Shown: piece after piece, positions 1-5,040 of the stretch
Position numbering within the stretch: the first letter of the stretch is position 1
How the letters are laid out: each line of letters opens with the position of its first letter
DNA from: Candidatus Bipolaricaulota bacterium
GTDB taxonomy: Bacteria; Bipolaricaulota; Bipolaricaulia; RBG-16-55-9; DRXL01
Assembly: GCA_023512665.1 (NCBI GenBank)
Contig: JAILZC010000096.1
Location: 1-5,040 of the forward strand
Direction: 5' to 3'
DNA: 5,040 bases
Position numbers and translations under genes: made by a program
Notes under the pieces: model-generated
The model's database searches: none
What the model saw: only the letters and a program-made list of their open reading frames with translations
What the model was told of the DNA's origin: nothing

Positions 1-791
1 CCAACTACGCCGGCCCCAGCCCCCACACACAGCGCCACTCCAAGAACCCACAGGCTCACGTATCCCAAGCTGCCAGGCTGCAGCAGCTCCGGGAGCCAGT
101 ACTGCACCATGCTCGCATTGCTCGCAAAGAGACTGAGCACAATAGTCACGACGCCCGCGCTCAGAGCGCAAATCACGGACACACCAACAAACGCCCAGCG
201 GATCGCCCGTGGGGGCAGCCCGGAGAGATAGAGTATCTCGAGCTCGCCGCGCCACCTCTTGGCCAAAGCTCGAAGCAGCACCACGAGCACTATTATTGAG
301 ACAAAGACGCTCCCGATCTTCAGGCCGGTCGCCACAGCCTGGGCGCTCGCATCAGCAGTGATGAGCGCGCGCAGCGCCCCCTTCTGATAGCCCTGCACCG
401 ACGCGACACCGGGCAGGTCGCGCAGCGCCGCTTCGGCCTCGCTGGTGTCGGACAGAGAGCGCACCGTGACCCGCAGATATCCCGCCGGGGCCCGCGCCGG
501 CTCCACGCCGTCTTGGGCAGAGCGCGGGTCGTCCTTGGGGATATAAAAGACCTCAGAGATCGCTTCCCACTCGCGCACTTGACGATAGATTTGACGGATC
601 TGCTCACTGGAGACTCCAGGGTCAAAGAGCACGATGAGCCGGTTCTCCCCCCAGCTGCCAGAGGCGATCATCAAGGCCGCAAAGAGCCCAAACAAGACCG
701 CGCTGAGCACGAGACCCCCCAGACCCCACACGAGCAGCCGCCCGTGGGTCACGAGCGTGCGCAGCAGCTCTTTCACGAGAAATGCGTTCAT
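1..791 (-). CDS. ftsX: FtsX-like cell-division permease, C-terminus cut by window edge
   Basis: This is the membrane subunit of an FtsEX complex, which in characterised bacteria couples ATP turnover by FtsE to activation of peptidoglycan hydrolases at the septum. The reading frame runs from the ATG at 791-789 to the left edge (263 codons seen; family members are usually about 290-300 residues, so little is missing). Seen: a short cytoplasmic N-terminus, TM1 at about residues 19-43, an extracytoplasmic domain at about 50-154, TM2 at about 156-173, a cytoplasmic loop with RGELEILYLSG (181-191) that matches the family's R-x-E-[IL]-E-I-[ML]-x-L-x-G pattern, TM3 at about 199-222, a second outer loop (NASMVQYWLPELLQPG) and the start of TM4. 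The start overlaps the ftsE stop as ATGA, and AGAGAGGG lies 4 nt upstream inside ftsE, so the two genes are probably translationally coupled. The family call rests on fold layout, the loop motif and the FtsE neighbour rather than on high identity. Confidence 0.87.
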   Translation of the reverse strand, partial: MNAFLVKELLRTLVTHGRLLVWGLGGLVLSAVLFGLFAALMIASGSWGENRLIVLFDPGVSSEQIRQIYRQVREWEAISEVFYIPKDDPRSAQDGVEPARAPAGYLRVTVRSLSDTSEAEAALRDLPGVASVQGYQKGALRALITADASAQAVATGLKIGSVFVSIIVLVVLLRALAKRWRGELEILYLSGLPPRAIRWAFVGVSVICALSAGVVTIVLSLFASNASMVQYWLPELLQPGSLGYVSLWVLGVALCVGAGAGVV

Positions 792-1468
792 TGCGCCCTC
801 TCTGCTGGAGCTTCGTCGGAAGTTCGCCCCTTCCATAGATAGATCACGCGCGCGCCGCTGCGCAGCGCCCACGGGCGCTGCCGCGTCGCCGCGAAGATCG
901 CCACGTGCTTGCGCTCATGCACAGCGCGGATCCCCTCAAGAACTTGTTGAGCGTCCTTATACTCCAAACCGTCAAACGGCTCGTCGATCAATAGTAAAAC
1001 GGGGTTATGGCTGGCAGCCAGCGCCAGAGCGAAGAGTCTCTTCTGTGAGGGCTCCAGCTCGGTCACAAGGGCATCTATGGGCAATGTAATAATATCCAAA
1101 ATCTCTTCGGCGCGCGTGTGGCTCTCGTCGCTCTCTAGCCCTAAGCTGCGGAGCTTAAACACGAGGGCGTCGAGCACGGTGCGCTGGGGGAGCGTGAGCT
1201 CTTGAGGGACGATCCCCAGGCGTCGCCGGAAGGCGGGCAGCTTGCTCGCGTGCAGCCGGGTCACGTTGCGGTCGTCTACAAGAATTTGGCCGCGCTGCGG
1301 CTGCACCTCGTGGCAGAGCAATTTGAAGATCAGCGTTTTCCCCGACGAGGGCGGGCCAACGAGACAGACAAACTCGTCGTGATCTACCCGCAGCGTCACG
1401 TCCTCGAGGATCGTCTTCCCCTCAGGAGTGACGAACCGCAGCTCCGAGACCTGCACCAACGCAGACAT
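788..1468 (-). CDS. ftsE: FtsE-like ABC ATPase with degenerate signature and H-loop
   Basis: This is the cytoplasmic nucleotide-binding partner of FtsX, 226 aa, close to the usual FtsE length. Seen: Walker A GPPSSGKT (38-45), an FtsE-typical stretch TRLHASKLPAFRRRLGIVPQ (70-89) ending in the Q-loop Gln89, PQRTVLDAL (94-102), and Walker B VLLLIDEP (157-164) with Asp162 and catalytic Glu163. Unusual: the signature LSGGQ is replaced by LEPSQ (138-142) without a change in spacing to Walker B; the D-loop reads FDGLE, with Glu in place of the final Asp; and the expected switch His after Walker B is Arg (ATRQ, Arg196). The frame is intact throughout, so this is not a decayed pseudogene. A GAGGAG site 5 nt before the ATG overlaps the prmC stop. 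ATP binding looks possible, but canonical dimer-dependent hydrolysis is doubtful. It could be a regulatory or divergent FtsE; another two-component ABC exporter is less likely because of the FtsX that follows. Confidence 0.88.
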   Translation of the reverse strand: MSALVQVSELRFVTPEGKTILEDVTLRVDHDEFVCLVGPPSSGKTLIFKLLCHEVQPQRGQILVDDRNVTRLHASKLPAFRRRLGIVPQELTLPQRTVLDALVFKLRSLGLESDESHTRAEEILDIITLPIDALVTELEPSQKRLFALALAASHNPVLLLIDEPFDGLEYKDAQQVLEGIRAVHERKHVAIFAATRQRPWALRSGARVIYLWKGRTSDEAPAERAQ

Positions 1469-1473
1469 AGGGT

Positions 1474-1479
1474 CTCCTC
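1474..1479 (-). promoter_or_regulatory. Strong ribosome-binding site of ftsE overlapping the prmC stop
   Basis: GAGGAG on the minus strand lies 5 nt before the ftsE ATG (1468-1466) and shares bases with the prmC TGA stop (1480-1478). Ribosomes finishing prmC therefore end directly on the ftsE initiation site, which argues for co-transcription and coupled translation. Basis: seen directly. Confidence 0.7.
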
Positions 1480-2320
1480 ATTCTTGCTTGATGGCCCGCG
1501 CGAAGCGGTCATGCCCTGACATATCTTGGAGAATTTCTATTTGTTCAAAAGCCCCGCTCTGGTGAAGGAGCTCACGGACGCGCGCGCCCTGATCACAGCC
1601 GATTTCCAAATACAGCGCGCCGTGGGAGCCCAAATATGTAGGGCTCGCTCGAATAATTCGAGCGAGCGCCTCCAGCCCACTCTCGCCGCCGTCGAGGGCT
1701 AGGCGGGGTTCATAGTGCAGCTCGCGCTGAGCATACGTCAAATATGTTGTGGGCACATACGGCGGGTTGGACACGATGAGATCGAACTCCCCATCAATAT
1801 CAGAGAACCAATCCGATCGCACAAACCGAATGCGTTCCGCAACGCCGTTGAGTACAGCATTGCGATGGGCAAGGGCCAACGCTTCCGCCGAGAGATCAAC
1901 AGCCACGAAAGAGCTGGCCGGCCAAGCGCGCGCCAGGGCGATCACGATCGCCCCGGAGCCGGTGCCAAGGTCGAGCACGTCCGCGGGGGCCACAACATAG
2001 TCTCTCACAATGCGCTCCACCAGCTCCTCGGTCTCCGGCCGAGGGATGAGAGTCGTGGGAGCGACTTCGAGACGGCAGCTATAGAACTCTGTGTGGCCAA
2101 TAAGATACTGCAACGGCTCCCCAGCGCAGCGGCGCTCTATCAGTTTTTGCAGACGCGCCCACTCTGTTTGTGAGAGCGGGCGCTCCGGGCTGGCGTAGAG
2201 CTCGAACCGCTCGATGCCGAGGGCGTGAGCGAGCATCCATTCGGCCTCCCAGCGCGCTGCTTCGCGAGAGCCCTGCAGCAGCCGTTCCGTGGCCCAGCGC
2301 ATCCCGTCTCTGATGGTCAT
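1478..2320 (-). CDS. prmC: PrmC (HemK), release factor N5-glutamine methyltransferase
   Basis: PrmC uses S-adenosylmethionine to methylate the Gln of the GGQ loop of peptide release factors RF1 and RF2 in the cytoplasm, which speeds translation termination. Seen in the 280-aa product (E. coli PrmC is 277 aa): an N-terminal helical domain (about 1-80), IPRPETE (92-98), the SAM-binding loop VLDLGTGSGAIVIALA (115-130), acidic Asp142 at the end of beta-2, and the catalytic NPPY (185-188) followed by V-P, then EPRLALDGG (204-212). These together are diagnostic of the family. An in-frame ATG at 2368 would add 16 residues, but the ATG at 2320 is preferred: AAGGAG lies 9 nt upstream, and the farther ATG would sit inside the probable promoter. 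The gene is first in a leftward operon with ftsE and ftsX. prfA, its usual partner in many genomes, is not adjacent on the visible side. Confidence 0.95.
   Translation of the reverse strand: MTIRDGMRWATERLLQGSREAARWEAEWMLAHALGIERFELYASPERPLSQTEWARLQKLIERRCAGEPLQYLIGHTEFYSCRLEVAPTTLIPRPETEELVERIVRDYVVAPADVLDLGTGSGAIVIALARAWPASSFVAVDLSAEALALAHRNAVLNGVAERIRFVRSDWFSDIDGEFDLIVSNPPYVPTTYLTYAQRELHYEPRLALDGGESGLEALARIIRASPTYLGSHGALYLEIGCDQGARVRELLHQSGAFEQIEILQDMSGHDRFARAIKQE
1643..1667. repeat. Perfect inverted repeat (11-bp stem, 3-nt loop) inside prmC
   Basis: GCTCGCTCGAA is followed by TAA and then by its exact reverse complement TTCGAGCGAGC. The repeat lies wholly within the prmC coding region, over the codons for ALARIIRAS. 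No T-run follows on either strand, so it does not look like an intrinsic terminator. It may be a mRNA hairpin, a recognition site, or a by-product of the symmetric Ala-Arg-Ile-Ile-Arg-Ala coding. Confidence 0.5.
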
Positions 2321-2329
2321 CCGCACCAG

Positions 2330-2335
2330 CTCCTT
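2330..2335 (-). promoter_or_regulatory. Ribosome-binding site that sets the prmC start
   Basis: AAGGAG on the minus strand lies 9 nt before the ATG at 2320-2318. No comparable site precedes the in-frame ATG at 2368, so this site favours the 280-residue PrmC, whose length also matches the family. Confidence 0.65.
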
Positions 2336-2343
2336 GCCCTTAC

Positions 2344-2373
2344 AACATAACGAAAAGATTGTCCTCAAGTCAA
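2344..2373 (-). promoter_or_regulatory. Probable sigma70-type promoter of prmC-ftsE-ftsX
   Basis: On the minus strand, TTGACT (2373-2368; 5 of 6 to TTGACA) is followed after 18 nt by TATGTT (2349-2344; 4 of 6 to TATAAT). Transcription would start near 2337, just ahead of the AAGGAG site, giving a very short leader. The -35 region interlocks with the proposed yacL promoter on the other strand. This is a consensus match only. Confidence 0.42.
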
Positions 2374-2387
2374 GCTTTTGCTAAGAT
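2359..2387 (+). promoter_or_regulatory. Possible sigma70-type promoter of yacL-ispD
   Basis: On the plus strand, TTGTCC (2359-2364; 4 of 6) is followed after 17 nt by TAAGAT (2382-2387; 4 of 6). A start near 2394 would leave about 43 nt of leader before the GTG at 2437. The match is weaker than for the opposite promoter, but its position in the only intergenic gap available to yacL supports it. Confidence 0.35.
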
Positions 2388-2421
2388 AAACACAGGGTGG
2401 GTTGGAGAGCAAGGGGGATCG

Positions 2422-2428
2422 AAGGGGG
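2422..2428 (+). promoter_or_regulatory. Ribosome-binding site that sets the yacL GTG start
   Basis: AAGGGGG (one mismatch to AAGGAGG) lies 8 nt before the GTG at 2437. The upstream in-frame TTG at 2359 has no such site and falls inside the proposed -35 element. Confidence 0.55.
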
Positions 2429-2436
2429 AAGGGATC

Positions 2437-3483
2437 GTGCTGAAGGTCTTGGTCTATATCGCGCTCATCGCGCTGGGGATCGACGTCAGCCTCATGGAGC
2501 ATTGGGTTCCGGCGCTCCCGCCGCCGTTGAGCGGGTTGCACGAGTGGGAGGCCCAGACGATCGTGGGCGCTCTCGCCGGGGGGATACTAGCACTCCTCCT
2601 GACGAATCTCGTAAGTCTTGTCAATCGTCAGATCGCTCAAGAGGGCGGAGCGCGGAAGTTGGTGCAGAGCGTGTTGGCGAGCTTTGTAGGGGCCTTGTGC
2701 GGGGTCGTCGTCGCGTGGGCTTTGGGGCTGCTCTTTGCAGGAAGCCCGCTCATCCGCGCTGTGCAAGGCGCGCTGGTGCTCTCGCTCACGGCTGTTGGGT
2801 TTATCGTCGGAGCTCGCCATGAAAATCTCTTCGCAGAGCTTGTGGGGAGCCGCCCTCCCGCTCCGGGCGCTAGCCCCAAATTAGTAGACACCAGCGCGAT
2901 CATTGACGGGCGCATCGGCGATCTAGTCAAGACGGGCTTCATCGAGGGCAAGATCGTCATCGCCGAGTTCGTGCTGAGCGAGCTGCACGCGATTGCAGAT
3001 TCGTCGGACAACCTGCGGCGACGCAAGGGGCGGCGCGGCTTAGATATTCTGGGCGAGCTGCGGCGCAGCAACGAGGTCGAAGTCGAGACCCTCAGTAGAG
3101 ACTACCCCGGCGTGACCGACGTAGACCGCAAGCTCATTCAGCTAGCTAAAGAGCTCAATGCGAAGATCATCACGACGGACTACAATCTCAACAAGGTCGC
3201 CAAGGTCGAGGGCGTGCCAGTGCTCAATATCAACGAGCTCGCCAACGCCATCAAGCCCAGATTCATCCCCGGTGAGGAGATCGAGGTCGAAGTGATTGAC
3301 AAGGGCGAGGAGATCGGCCAGGGGATCGGATATCTAGACGACGGCACGATGGTCGTGGTGGAGAACGGGCGCCGGTTCATCGGCAAAAAGATTCGCACGA
3401 TCGTGAATTCGAGCCTCCAGACCGAGGCGGGCAAGATGCTCTTCGTCCGGCCCAAGCTGGAGCCGCAGAAATGGGAACAGTAG
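2437..3483 (+). CDS. yacL: YacL-type membrane protein with PIN and TRAM domains
   Basis: This is a membrane-anchored protein with a PIN nuclease-like domain and a TRAM RNA-binding domain. PIN domains are typically Mg-dependent RNases; the target of YacL-type proteins is not established. Seen, numbering from the GTG at 2437 (348 aa; B. subtilis YacL is about 366): four hydrophobic segments at about 1-20, 40-62, 76-100 and 109-126, then the PIN domain from LVDTSAIIDGR (149-159), with acidic residues Asp151, Glu182 (LSELH), Asp228/Asp230 (TDVDRK) and Asp248 (ITTDYN), all in the expected places for an active metal site. The TRAM domain spans about 276-337, starting at FIPGEEIEVEV. An upstream in-frame TTG at 2359 would add 26 residues that are hydrophilic and lack a ribosome site. 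The GTG puts TM1 at the very N-terminus, as in the family. ispD follows after 4 nt, an arrangement also known from B. subtilis-like genomes. Confidence 0.93.
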   Translation: MLKVLVYIALIALGIDVSLMEHWVPALPPPLSGLHEWEAQTIVGALAGGILALLLTNLVSLVNRQIAQEGGARKLVQSVLASFVGALCGVVVAWALGLLFAGSPLIRAVQGALVLSLTAVGFIVGARHENLFAELVGSRPPAPGASPKLVDTSAIIDGRIGDLVKTGFIEGKIVIAEFVLSELHAIADSSDNLRRRKGRRGLDILGELRRSNEVEVETLSRDYPGVTDVDRKLIQLAKELNAKIITTDYNLNKVAKVEGVPVLNINELANAIKPRFIPGEEIEVEVIDKGEEIGQGIGYLDDGTMVVVENGRRFIGKKIRTIVNSSLQTEAGKMLFVRPKLEPQKWEQ

Positions 3484-3487
3484 CCCT

Positions 3488-4156
3488 GTGAGCGATTCTA
3501 TCAGCGCGATAGTGCTCGCTGCCGGGCGCGGCACGCGCCTCGGTGCATTGGAACCCAAGGCGTACCTGCCCCTGCGGGGAAAATCTATTATAGTGTACTC
3601 TCTTGAAAGATTCTCACACTGCCCGCTCATCTCGGAGCTGGTCGTCGTGATTCATCCTGACGACACTGAGCGAGCGCGCAACATTTTGCAAGCGTTAGAG
3701 AAGCCCGTGAGGGTCGTCTACGGGGGAGCGCAGCGCCAAGACTCTGCGCTGGCAGGGGTGCGCGCGGCTTCTGGAGATTTTGTGCTGGTGCACGACGCCG
3801 CACGCCCTTTGGTCTCTCTCGGACTTATCGAGCGCGTGATCGCAGCTATGAAGACGCACGGGGCAGCAGTGCCGGCGCTCCCCGTCGCCGACAGCCTCAA
3901 GCGCGTCTCTGAAGATTTAATAATTTCAGATATAGATCGCGCTGAGCTCTTCTCTGCCCAGACCCCTCAGGGATGTGAACGCAAGCTCTTGTTAGAAGCC
4001 TTAGAGCGCGCCTGCGCCCAGGGGCGCTATTTCACAGACGAAGCGAGCGTCCTCTTGGCTATGAGCAACGTGCGCGCCAAGATCGTCCCCGGCGAAGCGC
4101 AGAACATCAAGATTACAACAGAAGCGGACTTGCAGCTTGCCGAGCGCCTCTTGTAG
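3488..4156 (+). CDS. ispD: IspD, 2-C-methyl-D-erythritol 4-phosphate cytidylyltransferase
   Basis: IspD transfers CMP from CTP to 2-C-methyl-D-erythritol 4-phosphate, giving CDP-ME, the third step of the non-mevalonate (MEP) route to isoprenoids; it is a cytoplasmic homodimer. Seen in the 222-aa product: the nucleotide loop AAGRGTRLG (11-19) with Arg17, then PKAYLPL with Lys24 (equivalents of E. coli Arg20 and Lys27), VHDAARPLV (101-109) with Asp103 and Arg106 (E. coli Asp106 and Arg109), PVADSLKRV (132-140), QTPQG (158-162), TDEASVL (183-189) and NIKITTEADL (206-215) with Lys208 (E. coli Lys213). Every active-site residue checked is present, so it should be functional. The GTG start lies 4 nt after the yacL stop and no good ribosome site precedes it, so translation is probably coupled to yacL. 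The TAG stop lies inside a 28-bp palindrome. No ispF follows, unlike many genomes. Confidence 0.97.
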   Translation: MSDSISAIVLAAGRGTRLGALEPKAYLPLRGKSIIVYSLERFSHCPLISELVVVIHPDDTERARNILQALEKPVRVVYGGAQRQDSALAGVRAASGDFVLVHDAARPLVSLGLIERVIAAMKTHGAAVPALPVADSLKRVSEDLIISDIDRAELFSAQTPQGCERKLLLEALERACAQGRYFTDEASVLLAMSNVRAKIVPGEAQNIKITTEADLQLAERLL

Positions 4157-4180
4157 GGGCACGGCATGCCGTGCCCCTAC
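4153..4180. repeat. 28-bp perfect palindrome between convergent genes; possible bidirectional terminator
   Basis: GTAGGGGCACGGCA (4153-4166) is followed directly by its exact reverse complement (4167-4180), with GCATGC at the centre. Transcribed from either strand it can fold into a GC-rich hairpin of about 12 pairs with a 4-nt loop. It occupies the whole space between the convergent ispD and EF-G-like genes and includes the TAG stop of each (4154-4156 on plus; 4179-4177 on minus). Position and structure fit a shared terminator, but no T-run of useful length follows on either side, so termination would be non-classical. It may also be one copy of a dispersed palindromic repeat; only a genome search could tell. 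Confidence 0.8.
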
Positions 4181-5040
4181 TTCGCCTCTGCCGGTTTTCC
4201 GATGGTCTTGCCCTCGCGCTTGAGCAGCTCTTCCGCGAGCTTCTCGCTGGTCACGACTTGGTAGCGCACAAACTCCATCTGGAAGGTCGCCCGCCCTTGG
4301 GTGATGGACTTCAGCTCCAGGGCGTAGTCCAACATCTCCGCGAGGGGGACTTCGGCCTCGATCTTGTCGCGCTTGGGGAGCCCGTCAGAAGTCTCTTCGT
4401 CCATGCCCATCCCCAGAATCCGGCCGCGTTTGCCGTTCAAGCTGCTGATGATGTCGCCGGTGTAGTCCGAAGGCGTCCAGATCGTCACTTTATAGATGGG
4501 CTCCAGGAGAGCCGGCTGAGCGGCTTGCGCGGCCAGCCGGAACGCATGAGCCCCGGCGATCTTAAACGAGATCTCGTTGGAGTCTACATCGTGATAGCTG
4601 CCGTAATACACGGCGACACGCACGTCGGTCATGGGGTAGCCCGCCAAAATCCCCTGCTGCATCGCCTCCAGAACGCCCTTCTCCACAGCGGGGATGTACT
4701 CGCGCGGGATGACGCCGCCTTTGACCTCGTCCACGAACTCGTAGGTCTTGCCGGGGATGGGCTCGACTCTCAAATGAGCTTCGCCGTACTGCCCGCGACC
4801 GCCGCTCTGCTTCTTGTGCTTGTACTGCCCTTGCGCGACTTTCAGAATCGTCTCTTTGTAGGGGATATGCGGCTTGTGGAGCTTGACCGAGACGCCGTAT
4901 CTGTTCTTCAATCGCTCGATAAAGACGTTCAGATGGGTATCGCCCAAGCCGGCTAAGATCGCCTCGTGGGTCACGTTGTCCCGATAGAAGCTGAGCGTGG
5001 CTTTGACGCTGGCGATCTCCTTGTGCGCACTGCTCATCTT
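4177..5040 (-). CDS. fusA: EF-G-family translation GTPase, C-terminal part (domains III-V)
   Basis: This is the C-terminal 287 residues of an elongation factor G family protein; full-length relatives have about 690, so the GTPase domain lies beyond the right edge. The frame is open through 5040, so the ATG at 5037 is an internal Met and not the start. Seen, numbering from the edge: the end of domain III with LGDTHLNVFIERLK (32-45) and PHIPYKETI (57-65); domain IV with HKKQSGGRGQYG (75-86) and the tip loop GSYHDVDSNE (147-156), whose His150 corresponds to E. coli EF-G His583; and domain V from LLEPIYKV (178-185) through VPLAEML and SITQGRATFQMEF (245-257). The charged KHKK before QSGGRGQYG and the GDTHL in place of GELHL resemble EF-G-like paralogues (often called FusA2 or EF-G2) more than canonical EF-G, so it may not be the main translocase. 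Domain V carries a short hydrophilic extension (about 212-225). It converges on ispD, and its TAG stop lies in the shared palindrome. Confidence 0.93.
   Translation of the reverse strand, partial: KMSSAHKEIASVKATLSFYRDNVTHEAILAGLGDTHLNVFIERLKNRYGVSVKLHKPHIPYKETILKVAQGQYKHKKQSGGRGQYGEAHLRVEPIPGKTYEFVDEVKGGVIPREYIPAVEKGVLEAMQQGILAGYPMTDVRVAVYYGSYHDVDSNEISFKIAGAHAFRLAAQAAQPALLEPIYKVTIWTPSDYTGDIISSLNGKRGRILGMGMDEETSDGLPKRDKIEAEVPLAEMLDYALELKSITQGRATFQMEFVRYQVVTSEKLAEELLKREGKTIGKPAEAK

Noticed and set aside
320..625. Minus-strand 101-codon frame within ftsX
   Set aside because: It overlaps the FtsX frame in another phase, and its Arg/Ser/Pro-rich product looks like a frame shadow.
862..881. Inverted repeat with a 9-bp stem and 2-nt loop in ftsE, near the H-loop codons
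   Set aside because: It is made almost only of G and C in a very GC-rich stretch and has a loop too small to fold as drawn; probably composition rather than function.
513..1089. Plus-strand open frames opposite ftsX and the end of ftsE
   Set aside because: The minus strand encodes a coherent FtsX with membrane segments and the FtsE C-terminus; the plus-strand products are Arg/Pro-rich and low in complexity, typical of GC-rich antisense frames.
788..1468. ftsE as a decayed pseudogene or frameshifted copy
   Set aside because: The frame is continuous, Walker A, the Q-loop and Walker B are in register at normal spacing, it has a strong ribosome site, and it is coupled to an intact ftsX.
1715..2173. 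Plus-strand 152-codon frame opposite prmC
   Set aside because: It lies entirely over the conserved PrmC catalytic region, with no ribosome site or domain.
2321..2368. Longer PrmC starting at the ATG at 2368
   Set aside because: It has no ribosome site and overlaps the proposed -35 box; the 280-aa form fits the family length.
2359..2436. Longer YacL starting at the TTG at 2359
   Set aside because: The extra 26 residues are hydrophilic and precede TM1, no ribosome site is seen, and the GTG at 2437 has AAGGGGG 8 nt upstream.
4171..4956. Long plus-strand open frame (261 codons) opposite the EF-G-like gene
   Set aside because: It is the antisense shadow of a well-conserved EF-G coding region, its GTG would lie within the palindrome, and its translation shows no recognisable domain.

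Overview
This is a chromosomal housekeeping segment of a moderately GC-rich bacterium, fully packed with genes. No phage, transposase, CRISPR or RNA gene is visible. The gene set combines FtsE/FtsX, a membrane-anchored PIN-TRAM protein of the YacL type next to ispD (MEP isoprenoid route), PrmC, and an EF-G paralogue with a KHKKQSGGRGQYG motif. The yacL-ispD order is familiar from Firmicutes and other deep-branching or Gram-positive-like bacteria. The composition would also fit a thermophilic candidate phylum such as Bipolaricaulota/Acetothermia, but this assignment is a low-confidence inference and nothing in the window proves it.

Layout. On the minus strand, reading leftward from about 2370, lie prmC (2320-1478), an ftsE-like ABC ATPase (1468-788) and ftsX (791 to beyond the left edge). 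They are tightly packed: 9 bases separate prmC and ftsE, and ftsE and ftsX share an ATGA stop/start overlap. On the plus strand, starting from the same intergenic gap, lie yacL (2437-3483) and ispD (3488-4156), with only four bases between them. The roughly 116-bp gap between prmC and yacL appears to hold two overlapping, divergent sigma70-type promoters. At the right, the C-terminal part of an EF-G-family gene runs on the minus strand (5040 to 4177), converging on ispD.

How the genes relate. PrmC methylates release factors and EF-G moves the ribosome, so both serve translation. FtsEX controls cell-wall hydrolysis at division. IspD makes an isoprenoid precursor, which is ultimately needed for the undecaprenyl carrier of the cell wall. 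YacL is a membrane-bound putative RNase.

Most notable points. (1) The FtsE-like ATPase has lost key residues of the ABC signature (LEPSQ in place of LSGGQ) and the switch histidine, while Walker A, Walker B and the catalytic Glu remain. (2) A perfect 28-bp palindrome at 4153-4180 joins ispD and the EF-G gene so exactly that the TAG stop codons of both genes lie inside it, as mirror images. (3) prmC is joined with ftsEX in one apparent operon. No clearly new multi-gene system was found; the first two points are the ones worth pursuing.
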